A stretch of 64,000 bases of DNA from Mesodorylaimus sp. YZB2_4 (lineage: Eukaryota; Nematoda; Enoplea; Dorylaimida; Dorylaimidae), in NCBI GenBank assembly GCA_030248295.1, contig JASANH010000298.1:82814-146813 (forward strand), given 5' to 3'. Shown here piece by piece: positions 1 through 9,567 of this stretch (positions within the stretch are counted from its first letter, which is position 1; each line of letters begins with the position of its first letter). The notes below the pieces were generated by a model. The model was not told the DNA's origin. It saw only the letters and a list, made by a program, of their open reading frames with translations, and made no database searches. The position numbers and the translations under genes are program-made.

Positions 1-1286
1 GTTCTATCCGAAGAGCGTTCGTTTGGGATCACTTTTTTCTGGATCGGGGCTCGCTGAATCTCGACTGGAACTGGGATTTTAAAGGCGAGGGTTTTTTCAG
101 TTTCAGATTTTAGTAGCTAGCAAATATGGAGCCGAAAAACTTCATGAATTTTTTAGTCCAGTATTGCATTGCATTGCATTCAAAATGAGGGCAGCAAAAG
201 GCGGAAAAACAGTTAAAAATTAGCAACAAACCCCTTCCCTCCTTTTCGTCAGTTCAATTGTCCAGCAAAGTTTCTCCAGCTATAGTAGTAAGCGACCGAG
301 CAGCTAACCGTTACTCACCCAGGTTACGTAGGGTGGGCGAGGCCAGGACAGGACAGTCCAACCTTAGCCACTGTTCATTACACGCTTACAGGTCATCACT
401 GACCCCACCAATAACCATTTCGTCTGCACTTTGACCAATGGAAGAGCTAATGAGTCAGTGACCCTTAGCCATAAGCTAAGATGATTGCCAAATGTCAAAT
501 TCAAGATCAAATCCAGTTTGAGTGACGCGGCGGAATTTTTGAATTTCCCGCCTTCATGTGTAGAGTGCATGACATGTCTGCCATGTAGCAGCAACGTTGA
601 ATTCATACAGTATGAACTGTATGAATTATGAGTATGAGTATGAGCGTGTATGAAATTAAGGAATCATTTTATGAACTGAAGAGTTGAATGTCATCGAGTG
701 CTGCAGTATTCAAATATCCCATTTTCTTTTCACGACTCTAACGGAAATATATATACCAAAGTCATTTTCCTCATTTCAGAACAGAATGGCCAGTCGTAAA
801 GCACATTCCTACACGAAATGACGGAAGTATTGACCAGAGTTCAAAGACCGAGGAGATTAAATTATTTCGATGCAGCAACATACCAAAATGGTCACTGCTG
901 ATAAGAAGAATGAAGTTGATGTGGCTGGTACAAAAATTTTTCTAGTGTCGCACATTGACAATGAAAATCAAATCAATCATGCATCCCCATTCCAACGTCC
1001 GCTGGATGAGGGTGTCAGCAACACGAGAGATGGTCCTGTGATGCAGGATAGTTGAGCGCGTAGAAATGCTATTCTTGCGAAGGCGTATGTAGACATGCTG
1101 TACACATATCTCTGCCTTTGCTCCTGCGGTAAGAGTGGGTGTGAAAGTTGTGCAAAAAATGTACTGGACTTTTTCGAAGTCTCAGTCACTTAACTGGGTC
1201 ATGAAAAGGATACAAACCGTGATAATATGGCGTTATATCTGCTTATGAATGTCTCATCGATCCCTGCATTTTAATTGGAGGATAAA
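1..1286. other. No supported gene
   Basis: Only short ORFs (up to about 80 codons) without recognisable motifs were seen. The stretch 600-660 has a TATGAGTATGAG-type simple repeat. The sequence at 780-1060 could be decayed coding DNA belonging to the integrase relic just downstream, but I could not support that. Confidence 0.4.
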
Positions 1287-1630
1287 GATTTGGAAGCTGC
1301 TTACAAAACGCTAAATTCGAAATGTGTCATTGGTGGTCGAGATCAACTAGCACGTGCTGTGCCTGGTTTGAGTCGTAAACGTACGCCTGATTTCCTCACG
1401 ACTCAAAAAAACTTATCAACTGACTAAACCGCTCAGTTTGGAATTTCCGGTTAATGACATTTATGTGCACAAAGTCAATGAAATTTATGAAGCTGTTTTA
1501 TCTGATTTGGCAGTTTACAAAGATGATGATAATATTAGATAGAAATTTTTACTTTTCATAATTGATCTATATCAAAAATTACTTACAGTAATTCCACTCG
1601 AAAATAAAAGTGAGGTTCAGACTTAAAATT
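1287..1630 (+). pseudogene. Polinton/adintovirus-type integrase remnant (N-terminus and start of core)
   Basis: Two reading frames joined at a run of A near 1408 give the typical start of the rve integrase of Polintons/adintoviruses: a helical N-terminal part with RDQLARAVPGLSRKRT, a TYQLTKPL-like linker after the frame change, and the start of the catalytic core (YEAVLSDLAVYKDDDN, then FLLFIIDLYQKLLTVIPLENK around 1550-1610). In the family the A-D-L/V-L/D context after YEA/WQA holds the first catalytic Asp. There is a frameshift, an in-frame TAG near 1540 and a TAA near 1624, and nothing of the second half remains, so this is a dead fragment. It is not the same copy as the integrase at 9.6-10.9 kb, since both retain overlapping N-terminal regions. 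Confidence 0.65.
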
Positions 1631-2786
1631 CGTGTATGGCCAATTCGAATTTTTATTATAGTTCAGCTAGGTTTTCATAGACTGTTCGAGACCGTTTGCT
1701 AAAGATTCTTCCATGAAATCAGATCTTAGTGCATGACATGCACTAGCACATTCTAGCACACGCCTCAGCCCTCAGGAAGTGAGAGCCAAGCCTCTAAGGG
1801 GGCCTTCGACTGGTAGGCTGGGCTTGCGGAGGCATTACCAGGTTGCTGTCAAATGTAGCGTTGATTTCTGCAGTAGATATAGTCGCGTTTTTGCAGGCGC
1901 CACAAGCTGCTGTTGCAACGGAAGAAGTAGCTGTGGACAGAAAACAAAAACGGCTAGCATCGCCAGATTGGACAAGGCCGCCTCTTTCGGGAAAAGTCGT
2001 GTCGAGTACGAAGTGTGGTGGCCCCTGGTGTATACCCAGCGTAAGCTAACCAATTTTAAAAAGCTGGTTTAGCAACCGAACAAAAAGCAGCGAAGGATTA
2101 CCGAGTTTTCCGTCAAATTTGCCATAGACCTGCGCGTGACCATCGCTGGGGGATTTTTATACCAGATTTTCTATTGTGTTTGAACTAATTGTGCGCGCAA
2201 TTTACAAATGCTTCGATCTTTTCCATGTAATTCGTAGCTCACACGTGTTTGTAAATAGTAGGCTGCTTGCGTATAAAGGAATAAAAGTTTCAGCCATTTG
2301 ATTTGCTTATGATTAGATGAAAGCTGCGACGAGTCGCCTATTGTACCCTGTATCAGCCAAACTAGTAACTGTGACTAGGAGCATGCTTCCTTCGATATCA
2401 ACTTCCAATTGTTTTTTTATAGTATAGTATAGTATAGATAATAGCGACTGAACAAAAATTTGGAGAAGTGAGTAATTTGCGCGTGCCGCCGCCGCTAGAA
2501 ATCGTGGAAGCGGTCGAAGAGGAGGAAAGTTATTTGCTGCTTCTCTTAACTGCTTTAGGGTTCAGGCGATTGTGCAAAATAAGAAATAGATGGGCAGCGC
2601 GAGATAGTGCGAAAAGCTGAACAAGGAGCTGTCAGGAAAGCCTGTATACCCCGTACTGCATTTTTGCTGCCTCATGTTCTGTAATGCCGATTTCAGAAGT
2701 TAATGGGTCCCACGAAAAAATCAAAGTTAAAACATTGTTTATTTGCTCTAACTCACCCACTTAAAGGCGCAGTACGAAAACGATTT
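1631..2786. other. No supported gene
   Basis: No ORF with recognisable motifs was seen. A short TATAG repeat lies near 2420-2437. ORFs at 1779-2072 overlap on both strands and look fortuitous. Confidence 0.4.
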
Positions 2787-3055
2787 TCCGGATGATGCCT
2801 TACCGATGGCGAACTATTTTGAAGACACGTCCATTGGTCGCGGACAACGTCGAGGCCGACAAAAGGCTCTCTCTCCGAGCAGTCTATGAAAGGTTTAAAA
2901 GCGTGCTCTGCACGATCAGCAGCGCACCAAGAACGATGTCGAAGGATGGCATCGTGCTTTCCAAGAAACTTGCGGCCAGTCTTTCCCTCACAGTTACCGT
3001 TTCATCGATTGTCTGAAGAAGCAACGAGGCGTTCACAGTTACGAATTGTCCAGCT
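2787..3055 (+). pseudogene. MULE-type transposase C-terminal fragment
   Basis: A frame read from about 2788 gives the motif string LPMANYFEDTSIGRGQRRGR. After a short broken stretch near 2885 comes R-T-K-N-D-V-E-GWHRAFQ-E-T, then RFIDCLKKQ. This is the conserved C-terminal signature of metazoan MULE (FLYWCH-associated) transposases, in which the Asn-Glu-Gly-Trp-His block follows the catalytic Glu. Here the block reads NDVEGWH. Stop codons at about 2887 and a frame change split it. The catalytic upstream half is absent. The short ORFs in the same interval on either strand are shadows. Confidence 0.7.
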
Positions 3056-3186
3056 GGTAGCCCGTAATCGTGGGAACCCAAGAAACAAGTTTTGACATAT
3101 TCTTCACGTGTACACATACATATCATGTTGTTTGCACTATTTAGAGAACACCTAAAATGTTTTCTCGAATAAAAGAAGAGGGAAAT

Positions 3187-3285
3187 AACTAGAGGCGAAA
3201 CAGGCGGGGGCGAAACGGGCAGGGGGCAAAACGACAAGGGGCGAAACAGCGGGGAGGCAAAACGGCGGGGGCGAATAACTGGTGA
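3187..3285. repeat. Minisatellite (GGCGAAAC-type)
   Basis: About seven degenerate units of roughly 12-15 bp built on GGCGAAAC/GGCAAAAC with G-runs between them. It abuts the palindromic element at 3301. Confidence 0.75.
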
Positions 3286-3300
3286 TGCACTGTCCATAAA

Positions 3301-3475
3301 CCGATTCTCGATCACTATGAGGCTATGGCCGACAGTCGGTGTCGTTGCCTTTCTATTATGTATATGCCTAGCAAAGTGGTTCACGGGTTGACAACGCAAC
3401 TTTGCTAGGCATATACATTATAAATAGGCAACGGCACCGACTGTCGACCATAGCCTCATAATGATCGAAAATCGG
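3301..3475. repeat. Palindromic MITE-like element
   Basis: Two inverted arms of about 80 bp (3301-3385 and 3396-3475) share CCGATT..TCGATCA..ATGAGGCTATGG..GACAGTCGGTG and AGCAAAGT at the inner ends, with a spacer of about 15 bp. There is no coding capacity. Arms differ by a few substitutions, so the copy is not brand new. Confidence 0.75.
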
Positions 3476-3493
3476 CCTGATGAGGAAAAGGTT

Positions 3494-3614
3494 TTAAAAA
3501 ACCTGGATTACTTAAGTGTGCTTTAGCGAGGAAAATAGGTTCATAGGCAAAAAATGCCGATCCTGATCATGAGAAAAGGTGATCCCGACCTACCCCAGGG
3601 AGTTGACCTACCCC
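3494..3614. repeat. Target-site duplication, left copy (121 bp)
   Basis: Nearly identical (one obvious mismatch) to 5846-5966 and of the same length. The two copies flank the truncated LINE and its A-rich tail, as expected for a long target-site duplication. The duplicated sequence belongs to a dispersed repeat also seen near 16.1, 43.7 and 56.7 kb. Confidence 0.85.
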
Positions 3615-5455
3615 TGACCCTACCTAAACTTGTACATCCTGACCAAACCTGCTCTGTGCCAGGAAGGGACATCCGGGATGGTGTAATAACGCTTTACAAC
3701 GCAGTTGAATATATAAACGAGAAGGAAATGGACGCCCTAATTTTGTCAGTTGACCACATGTCAGCCTTTGACATAATCGAATGGGAATATATGTTCCGTG
3801 TTTTGGATTTTTTTGAATTGGGTCCTTTGTTCAAGCAGTGGGTTCGCCTTATCTATAAAACTGGTTTAGTAACTTCATCAGTTCAGGTAAATGGTTATGT
3901 ATCAGCACCTTTCAAACCTAGCAGGGGCATTAGGCAGGGTTGCCCCCTGTCTGCACTGCTCTACGTGCTGGTGTCTGAAACGGTAACGAATTGCATAAGG
4001 AGGGACACGGCTGTGACTGGAATCGACTTGGTTGGGGAATATCTCAAATTGAGCAACTATGCGGATGACACAAATTTCCTTCTCTCTGATTCAGCATCTG
4101 TAAAACGGGTCTTTGAAGTCTATGATTTGTACAAACGAGCATCAGGGGCGACTCTGAAACATGCTAAAACCAGAATCCTCTTGCTGGGTAAGATGGGGAA
4201 GGATTCCTTAGAAGCCAGCTTCCAGGATTTTGTTGTCAGTCAGATTAAAGTGTACGGTTTTCTAATAGAAAGAGAAGGGATGGACATAGCTGTAAACTGG
4301 GATGGTGTCCGAAACCACGTAGGCACGCTGGGAAACAAGACGCCACACAATGACATGTCCTATTTCGGAAGGGTATACGTGGCTAGTACTTATTTCTTGT
4401 CCAAACTTTGGTATTTAGCATCAGTAATTGCACCAGAAGATGATCTGCAAAGGTTTGTTGAGACACAGATGGATGTATATCTTAGGCATTCAGCTAAGCA
4501 GAATGTGATAAATAAGCTCATATTGAAAAGGACCAAAGAGCGGGGAGGATTGGGGTACCCTGACATTGGCTTTAAAGTGCTCGCTTTTCGTTTGATTTTG
4601 CGCAGGCATTTGGCTCAGGAGAAGGCTGTATGGCACTCTTTCTTCGATTACTTCTATGGTAAAGTAGAGAAGGCAAGTTTATCGCAGCTTAGTTTCATAC
4701 GGGCGCCCCGTTTATACAAGGACATTCGGAAAGCCGTTTTGAGTGCTAAATTTAGTTATTTAAGTGACCATAGCGTAGGTCTGGATTCGAAGACTTATCC
4801 GATAAAGCATGTAAAAACCAAGCTTTTGTATAGAGACATGCTTGAGAAAAAGGTTGGTAAGGCCACGAGGGCAATGGAGGAATATTTGAGGAAGAAGCTT
4901 AAGAAAGAATCGATTGACTTTGGTGCATATTGGAGATTAAATACAACAAAGCACGTTGATGGTCTGACACGAAGCATACATTTCTTCCTTCTGTACAAAG
5001 GATTGTATACAAGGAACAGAGTGTCCAAGTTTACAGATGTTAGCTCAAATTGTAAGTACTGCACAGAGGTGACTGGCGAGGACAAATGCGAAGACGTATA
5101 TCATGTCTTTGTTGAGTGTGACAGAGTTCAGGTATTTTGGCACAGGGTGAGCGTACTTATCCAGGATATTGACCCGACTATTATTTTGAACGATGAGAAT
5201 AGGATTTTTGGAGTGACTGGCGGAAAATCCTCACATCTGAAGGTGATTGTAAACTTGATTCTACAATCAGCGCAGAGATGCATTTGGTTTGCTAGAATGG
5301 ATTATGAGGAAAAGAATTTAGACACTGACCTTTGGGTTTCACTCTTAAAGCGCCTTCGACTTTTGTTCAAAAGAGCTAGCTATGCCTTGACATCGCATCT
5401 TTTCAACGAGATCTTTGTAAAGTCTTCTTTATTATTAAAAATAACCAAGAAATAA
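3554..5455 (+). CDS. LINE reverse transcriptase (truncated ORF2, Tx1/L1-like)
   Basis: A 633-residue open frame encodes the palm of a non-LTR reverse transcriptase. Motif A is SVDHMSAFD (residues 65-73, catalytic Asp 67), then GIRQGCPLS (125-133), and the catalytic YADD at residues 169-172. The C-terminal half carries a Cys-rich zf-RVT-like patch around residue 498 (CKYC, then C, H and C). The style of the GIRQGCPLSALLYVLVSE block fits the Tx1/L1 group. The first 20 codons come from the flanking target duplication; authentic element sequence starts near residue 21. The endonuclease and the fingers of the RT are missing. The frame is intact, so the insertion is young, but the ATG is accidental and I infer no natural product of this exact form. 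Confidence 0.85.
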   Translation: MPILIMRKGDPDLPQGVDLPLTLPKLVHPDQTCSVPGRDIRDGVITLYNAVEYINEKEMDALILSVDHMSAFDIIEWEYMFRVLDFFELGPLFKQWVRLIYKTGLVTSSVQVNGYVSAPFKPSRGIRQGCPLSALLYVLVSETVTNCIRRDTAVTGIDLVGEYLKLSNYADDTNFLLSDSASVKRVFEVYDLYKRASGATLKHAKTRILLLGKMGKDSLEASFQDFVVSQIKVYGFLIEREGMDIAVNWDGVRNHVGTLGNKTPHNDMSYFGRVYVASTYFLSKLWYLASVIAPEDDLQRFVETQMDVYLRHSAKQNVINKLILKRTKERGGLGYPDIGFKVLAFRLILRRHLAQEKAVWHSFFDYFYGKVEKASLSQLSFIRAPRLYKDIRKAVLSAKFSYLSDHSVGLDSKTYPIKHVKTKLLYRDMLEKKVGKATRAMEEYLRKKLKKESIDFGAYWRLNTTKHVDGLTRSIHFFLLYKGLYTRNRVSKFTDVSSNCKYCTEVTGEDKCEDVYHVFVECDRVQVFWHRVSVLIQDIDPTIILNDENRIFGVTGGKSSHLKVIVNLILQSAQRCIWFARMDYEEKNLDTDLWVSLLKRLRLLFKRASYALTSHLFNEIFVKSSLLLKITKK

Positions 5456-5845
5456 ATACATAATAGAAAAATAAAAAAATAAAATATAAATAAAATAAAA
5501 TAAATAAAAAAAAATTAAAAAAAAAATTTAAAAAAAAACAAAAAAACCAGAAAAAACAAAACAAAAAAAGAATTTTCTTCAAGCCAGGAAAGGGGGGTAA
5601 TCAATTAATGAGGAAAAGGGAACATAGTATTGGAAAATTCATCGATAGGCACGCTTTTTCTTTTTTTTTCTTTCTTTCTCATGCGAGGTTGCTTTTGTCT
5701 CATAATATTTACGATTAGTGGTCCTTGCTCATCTCGGCGGAATCTACTGGTTTTGAAGATGGCAGTGATAATAGTGATACTAACATCTATCGACTTGACT
5801 CCTTGTTAGTAAACTGGCTTTGGCGTGTATGTAAAAAAAAAAAAA
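3615..5845 (+). mobile_element. 5'-truncated Tx1/L1-like LINE insertion
   Basis: The body starts abruptly inside the reverse transcriptase domain, runs through the ORF end at 5455, an A/T-rich 3' UTR with A-runs (5456-5560) and a T/C-rich stretch (5655-5680), and finishes with a poly-A tail at 5832-5845. The directly repeated 121-bp flanks begin right at the two ends. No endonuclease domain and no ORF1 are present, so the copy cannot move on its own. Confidence 0.85.
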
Positions 5846-5966
5846 TTAAAAAACCTGGATTACTAAAGTGTGCTTTAGCGAGGAAAATAGGTTCATAGGC
5901 AAAAAATGCCGATCCTGATCATGAGAAAAGGTGATCCCGACCTACCCCAGGGAGTTGACCTACCCC
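5846..5966. repeat. Target-site duplication, right copy (121 bp)
   Basis: Pair of 3494-3614. It follows directly after the poly-A tail of the LINE. Confidence 0.85.
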
Positions 5967-6571
5967 CGCGAAAAAATTTAAATTTTTCACACGTTCAAAA
6001 ATTATTGTATTATCAGTTGTATCGGCCGATAATTGCGTAATCGGTTATCGACCAATACCGATAATTGTCTTATCGGCCGGACCTGGCTTGTGGCTAGTCC
6101 CTTTCCTGGAAATCATAAGAAAATAACAGGATCCGCAAATGTTCAATTTTTACCTCTTGTTTCGCCGTTGCCGATGCTAGTTGCTGGCGCAGACGAACAC
6201 GCGCTTCTTCACTTGATGGTAAGAACACGCGCCTCTTTTTGAAAAAGTTGACCACCAACCTACCTTGACGACACTTTCCTGCGGTGTCTTGCGTTGATGA
6301 GTGCGTCAAACGAGGAGTCGAAAACGAGGGACTCGAGGCCTTTTGCTTGGTTCCAAACGACAAAAACTGAGATTGAATTTTTTGCCGGTACCTGCAAACG
6401 ACTTGTTCCAGGATGGACTCGAGAACACCCTGCAAGCAAGGGACTTACCACGACTGTCGCAGCGGGCGACGGTGCTCGCCTGCGTAATGGTGGTTTCGGT
6501 TTTTGCAAATCGGCCTTGTCTTCTGGAATGGTCAGGGTCACCACGGGACCAGCTTCTTTGTTTTTGTAACA
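5967..6571. other. No supported gene
   Basis: A short cluster of TATCGGCCGATAAT-like inverted words lies at 6018-6080. ORFs at 6094-6646 overlap in four frames on both strands and show no motif. Confidence 0.4.
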
Positions 6572-6814
6572 TGTGCCTGGAGCCGGCAGTGTGCCCATCG
6601 ATTGCAACGAGTGGAACGTAGTCAACCTCTCGGGTTGATGTTTCACCAGTCTTAGACTACTAGAGGTCGGAGACTGCTGCTCTGAGTTTTATGCGGAGTG
6701 CGTAAGCTCCCCGCGGCACCACCTACGCGCCCCAAGGATTCGTCCGACGGGAGTCAGGCGTCTAGACTCAGGAGGCGACACCAGGCAGGACGTAGGTGGT
6801 GGGCGCGTGTTACA
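6572..6814 (+). repeat. Divergent solo LTR-like, hairpin-rich repeat
   Basis: Starts TGTGCC and ends TTACA. It contains GTCAACCTC..GGGTTGATGTTTC, the hairpin word shared with the TRIM LTRs at 9.6 and 10.1 kb, and several further inverted words. No target-site duplication could be seen. It is probably a diverged relative of the TRIM LTR. Confidence 0.4.
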
Positions 6815-7944
6815 TGTTCTTGCACTTCTTCCGCCTCATTGTCTGCCACAGGCCTGAAGTAAACATCTGAAGAGCTAAATGCCTGAAATCTGGAATCCGC
6901 AATCTCACTTTTCATGCCTAGCTGGACTCAACATTGTGGTATTTTTATCGAGTCCATGGTTGTCTTCTTTCTTTTTAGGATTCGGTTGTTTCAAACTGTT
7001 GTTTGGGTTCACCTTTCTCGACGATACCCGCCAGAATTTGTTTCGTGACGGAACAGATTCTGGCGGGTATCGTTGTTGGCGGGTATCTTTGTATTTTCGA
7101 TGTTTTTCGATCCACCCGAGCTGCTTCATACGTGGCGCCAATGTCACCCGAATCGGGGCTAAAATCAGTTAGCAGGATCCTCAGTTGCAGTATCTGACCC
7201 GAAGCCATAAAGTTGGTCAATCGTTCCCAGAGTTTACTTGCGGCGATACCCCGCTCGGCCCCCAAGAAGATTCAGTGCGTGCATGGATCGTACGAGAATG
7301 CGCAACAACAACAACGGGTCAACACGCCCTCGTACGGTTTTCACGACGGCTAACAGTAAGTAGGAGGAGCTTCTGTGGCGAGGTATTCAAGACGGATAGG
7401 CAGTCATGGACGGTGGTTGGACGATTATTAGGGATGGACTTGACTTTATCATCAGCTACAATGACAAAGCGGAGGAATTGGTCAATGTGATGCAAATCGT
7501 GCTCAGCGGCAATCGATTGGTGACGGTCTATCCTAGGAAGTTCTCGAGATAAGCTGTATTGCTAATGCAATTGCTATTTTACTTCTTATCCAAACACATG
7601 ACTGTGCACTCAACGGTTAAGCGACATCACACTATAAAACAAAGCAGATAAAGTCAAGCAAAACTAATCTTTTCGATAGCGTCACGAAAACCACGTAGTA
7701 TGTTTTGTTGGTATGGTATAATATTTGGTGTTGGTTTTGTAAGAGCTGTAGTGTGTTTTGAATATTTTGAAGCACATCCAAGCAGCTGAGCGACTGCAAA
7801 AGCGAAGTCGCAGCACTTTATATCACTGCCAGCTTTGTTCTCCCTGGGAATGGCTGGTTCAGAGAAACGAGTCAAGTTGTCAGCAATTTAATTTTGTGGG
7901 GCATTGGTGACGCTGGCTCGCCACCTAATCAATAAGCTTTGGCC
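6815..7944. other. No supported gene; one strong short palindrome
   Basis: At 7022-7072 CGATACCCGCCAGAAT and its reverse complement flank a spacer of about 19 bp, and the half-site GGCGGGTATC repeats at 7076-7087. ORFs around it are mirror images of the palindrome. The rest, up to the Bcl-2-like ORF, shows no convincing coding region. Confidence 0.45.
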
Positions 7945-8313
7945 ATGCGTCGGGCAGTGAAAAATTTTTTCAAGAACAAACGATCCTTAACGATTGCTAA
8001 CGTGAAATCGATCGAAATAACCAGACTCAAACACGTCGCAGATGAAGTGTTCGCCAGTGGTTGCACGTGGCAGAAAATTGTGGCCTTATACGCCTTGGTT
8101 GCCCACTACGCCCGACACGCCCCAACAAGTGCCGAGTTTCTGATTCATCTATTGATCTCCTATTCAAATGCACAACTGCGGTCCTGGATCGATAATCGTA
8201 CTTGGGATGATTTCCTTAGGTTTCAGACTGATTCTAGACCAACAGTGAAAAGTGTACTTGACGTGACCATGCTGTGCACTGCCATACTTTTGCTTTTCGT
8301 GTTCGCCCAGTGA
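7945..8313 (+). CDS. Bcl-2-like protein in a Polinton/adintovirus-like relic
   Basis: A 122-residue open frame from ATG 7945. It contains a BH1-like block, FASGCTWQKIVALYALVAHY (compare the family pattern F-x-x-G-x-x-W-G-R-I-V-x-x-x), and about 25 residues on a BH2-like block, WIDNRTWDDFLRF (compare W-I-x-x-x-x-G-W-x-x-F). A hydrophobic C-terminal tail (MLCTAILLLFVFA) would anchor it in the mitochondrial or ER membrane. Family knowledge: Bcl-2 homologues block or promote apoptosis by groove binding of BH3 helices, and several animal DNA viruses carry them. The Gly of the classical NWGR motif is Gln here. The frame is uninterrupted. Its position beside an integrase and virion-type ORFs supports a viral origin; a captured host gene is the alternative. 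Confidence 0.65.
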   Translation: MRRAVKNFFKNKRSLTIANVKSIEITRLKHVADEVFASGCTWQKIVALYALVAHYARHAPTSAEFLIHLLISYSNAQLRSWIDNRTWDDFLRFQTDSRPTVKSVLDVTMLCTAILLLFVFAQ

Positions 8314-8383
8314 CATGACGTATCCGTTTACCTGAGTGCTCATCTCCACATGATGAATGGGCATATGTTTAGACCAGAATAAA

Positions 8384-8689
8384 ATGGATTCAGCTCAACG
8401 TGAGGTGGACGGAAGCTGCCACTTCCGCTCTAGGTAAGAGCATAAGAAAAAGATTATCGGCAGTATTATTTTTCTGGTGATTATGACCATTTTGGGTAGC
8501 ACCTTACCTTTCGTGCCATCACCCAGGGAAATTATCAAGGGACGATCAAATCGACTACAAAGTACCATCTTGCTCCCTGCTGGTGATGAAAAGATTTGTT
8601 TTACCAACGAAACGGGTGGTCTGTTTGCCACCTATCACAAATGCGTTCTGAAAATTTCCAATTGTTGCCAGCGACAAATGATTTTGTAA
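8384..8689 (+). pseudogene. Small single-pass membrane protein, interrupted
   Basis: Reading from ATG 8384 gives about 17 residues, then an in-frame TAA near 8435. The same frame then continues as a Lys-rich stretch, one transmembrane helix (IIGSIIFLVIMTILG), and about 60 residues of presumed external domain with several Cys (CFTNE, YHKC, NCC) ending at 8689. The geometry is a type II membrane protein. I do not recognise the family. It sits 70 bp after the Bcl-2-like ORF on the same strand, so it probably belongs to the same relic. Confidence 0.4.
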
Positions 8690-8731
8690 AGATATAAAAT
8701 TTACATCATGTTCTGTCGCATGCTTTCTGCG

Positions 8732-8941
8732 TTAGCCTCTGAACATATACACCACATCCATGCCTTGAGACAAATACATCTCCAAAGGGTCCATGTCACT
8801 AGCATAGGCTTTCCCCATGCTGGGTTGCCAAACTGACTTGACCAAAACCGGCCATTTTCCACCGTGTTGATTATTCATAATAGCATCCGGAGTTCCAGCC
8901 AACAGGCCGGTGATGTCGGGTAGTTTGAGCGGTTCTTTCAT
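8732..8941 (-). CDS. Unknown ORF, faintly YqaJ-exonuclease-like
   Basis: A 69-residue ORF on the minus strand. LLAGTPDAI followed by VLVKSVWQP recalls the G-x-x-P-D...E-x-K arrangement of YqaJ/lambda-type nucleases, but the Glu of ExK is Val here and the length is far too short. It may be a fragment of a replication-associated nuclease of the same relic or a chance resemblance. The ATG lies at 8939-8941. Confidence 0.25.
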   Translation of the reverse strand: MKEPLKLPDITGLLAGTPDAIMNNQHGGKWPVLVKSVWQPSMGKAYASDMDPLEMYLSQGMDVVYMFRG

Positions 8942-9232
8942 TTATAATGTCACATAGTGTTTTTCCTAGACCCAATGAACGTGGGCTTCCGAAACGTTTT
9001 GATTGAACTGAAGAAGGGTAGTTTTCGCGCAATTAATTTACAAAAAATGCGAAAAATTGGACCAATCTCCCAGTACCGAGGCAGAGGAAGACAATGATTT
9101 TTCTGGCTTAACGGCCGCATATATAGCTTTTAGATTCAGACAAGTCTGGACACGTTTATAAGACGTCATAGCTGGCCAAGAATTTCTATAAATACAGTAG
9201 ACGAGTGAAAGTGAGAAGTCGTCATTGTCAAA

Positions 9233-9535
9233 ATGTGCTCTGTTGGAATGAAGTACCCCTGTCCGCACTGCAAAAAGTGGCGTTCAACCCACAGCAGGAA
9301 GAGGCACGACTAGCAACATTTTGTCTGTCCGATTTGTGGAATTATGCGCCTGCCCCGACACAAGTGTGCTCTGAATCAACTGCAATGGATCGCCGTCGCG
9401 TCCAGCTCAGCGGTGACTCATATGCTTCTCGGTGTGGCATTTAAGAAGAACACAAAGACGGAAGCCGCTAAAACTGACCAGTCCACGAAGCCCACTTTGC
9501 TCAAAAGATATGATGGAGTTTTTTGTATGAATTAA
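9233..9535 (+). pseudogene. Two-finger Cys/His protein with a frameshift
   Basis: ATG 9233 opens a frame with CPHCKKWRSTHSRKRH, a C2H2 or C2HC-like finger, and stops at about 9316. A second frame continues with FVCPICGIMRLPRHKC, another CxxC...HxxxC finger, and a hydrophobic segment VASSSAVTHMLLGVAF, ending at 9535. Two fingers in different frames imply a one- or two-base shift around 9316. The function is unknown; small zinc-binding proteins are frequent in large eukaryotic DNA elements. Confidence 0.4.
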
Positions 9536-9567
9536 CTGGCGGGTGGTAGTTTGACATGCTGTCTGTC

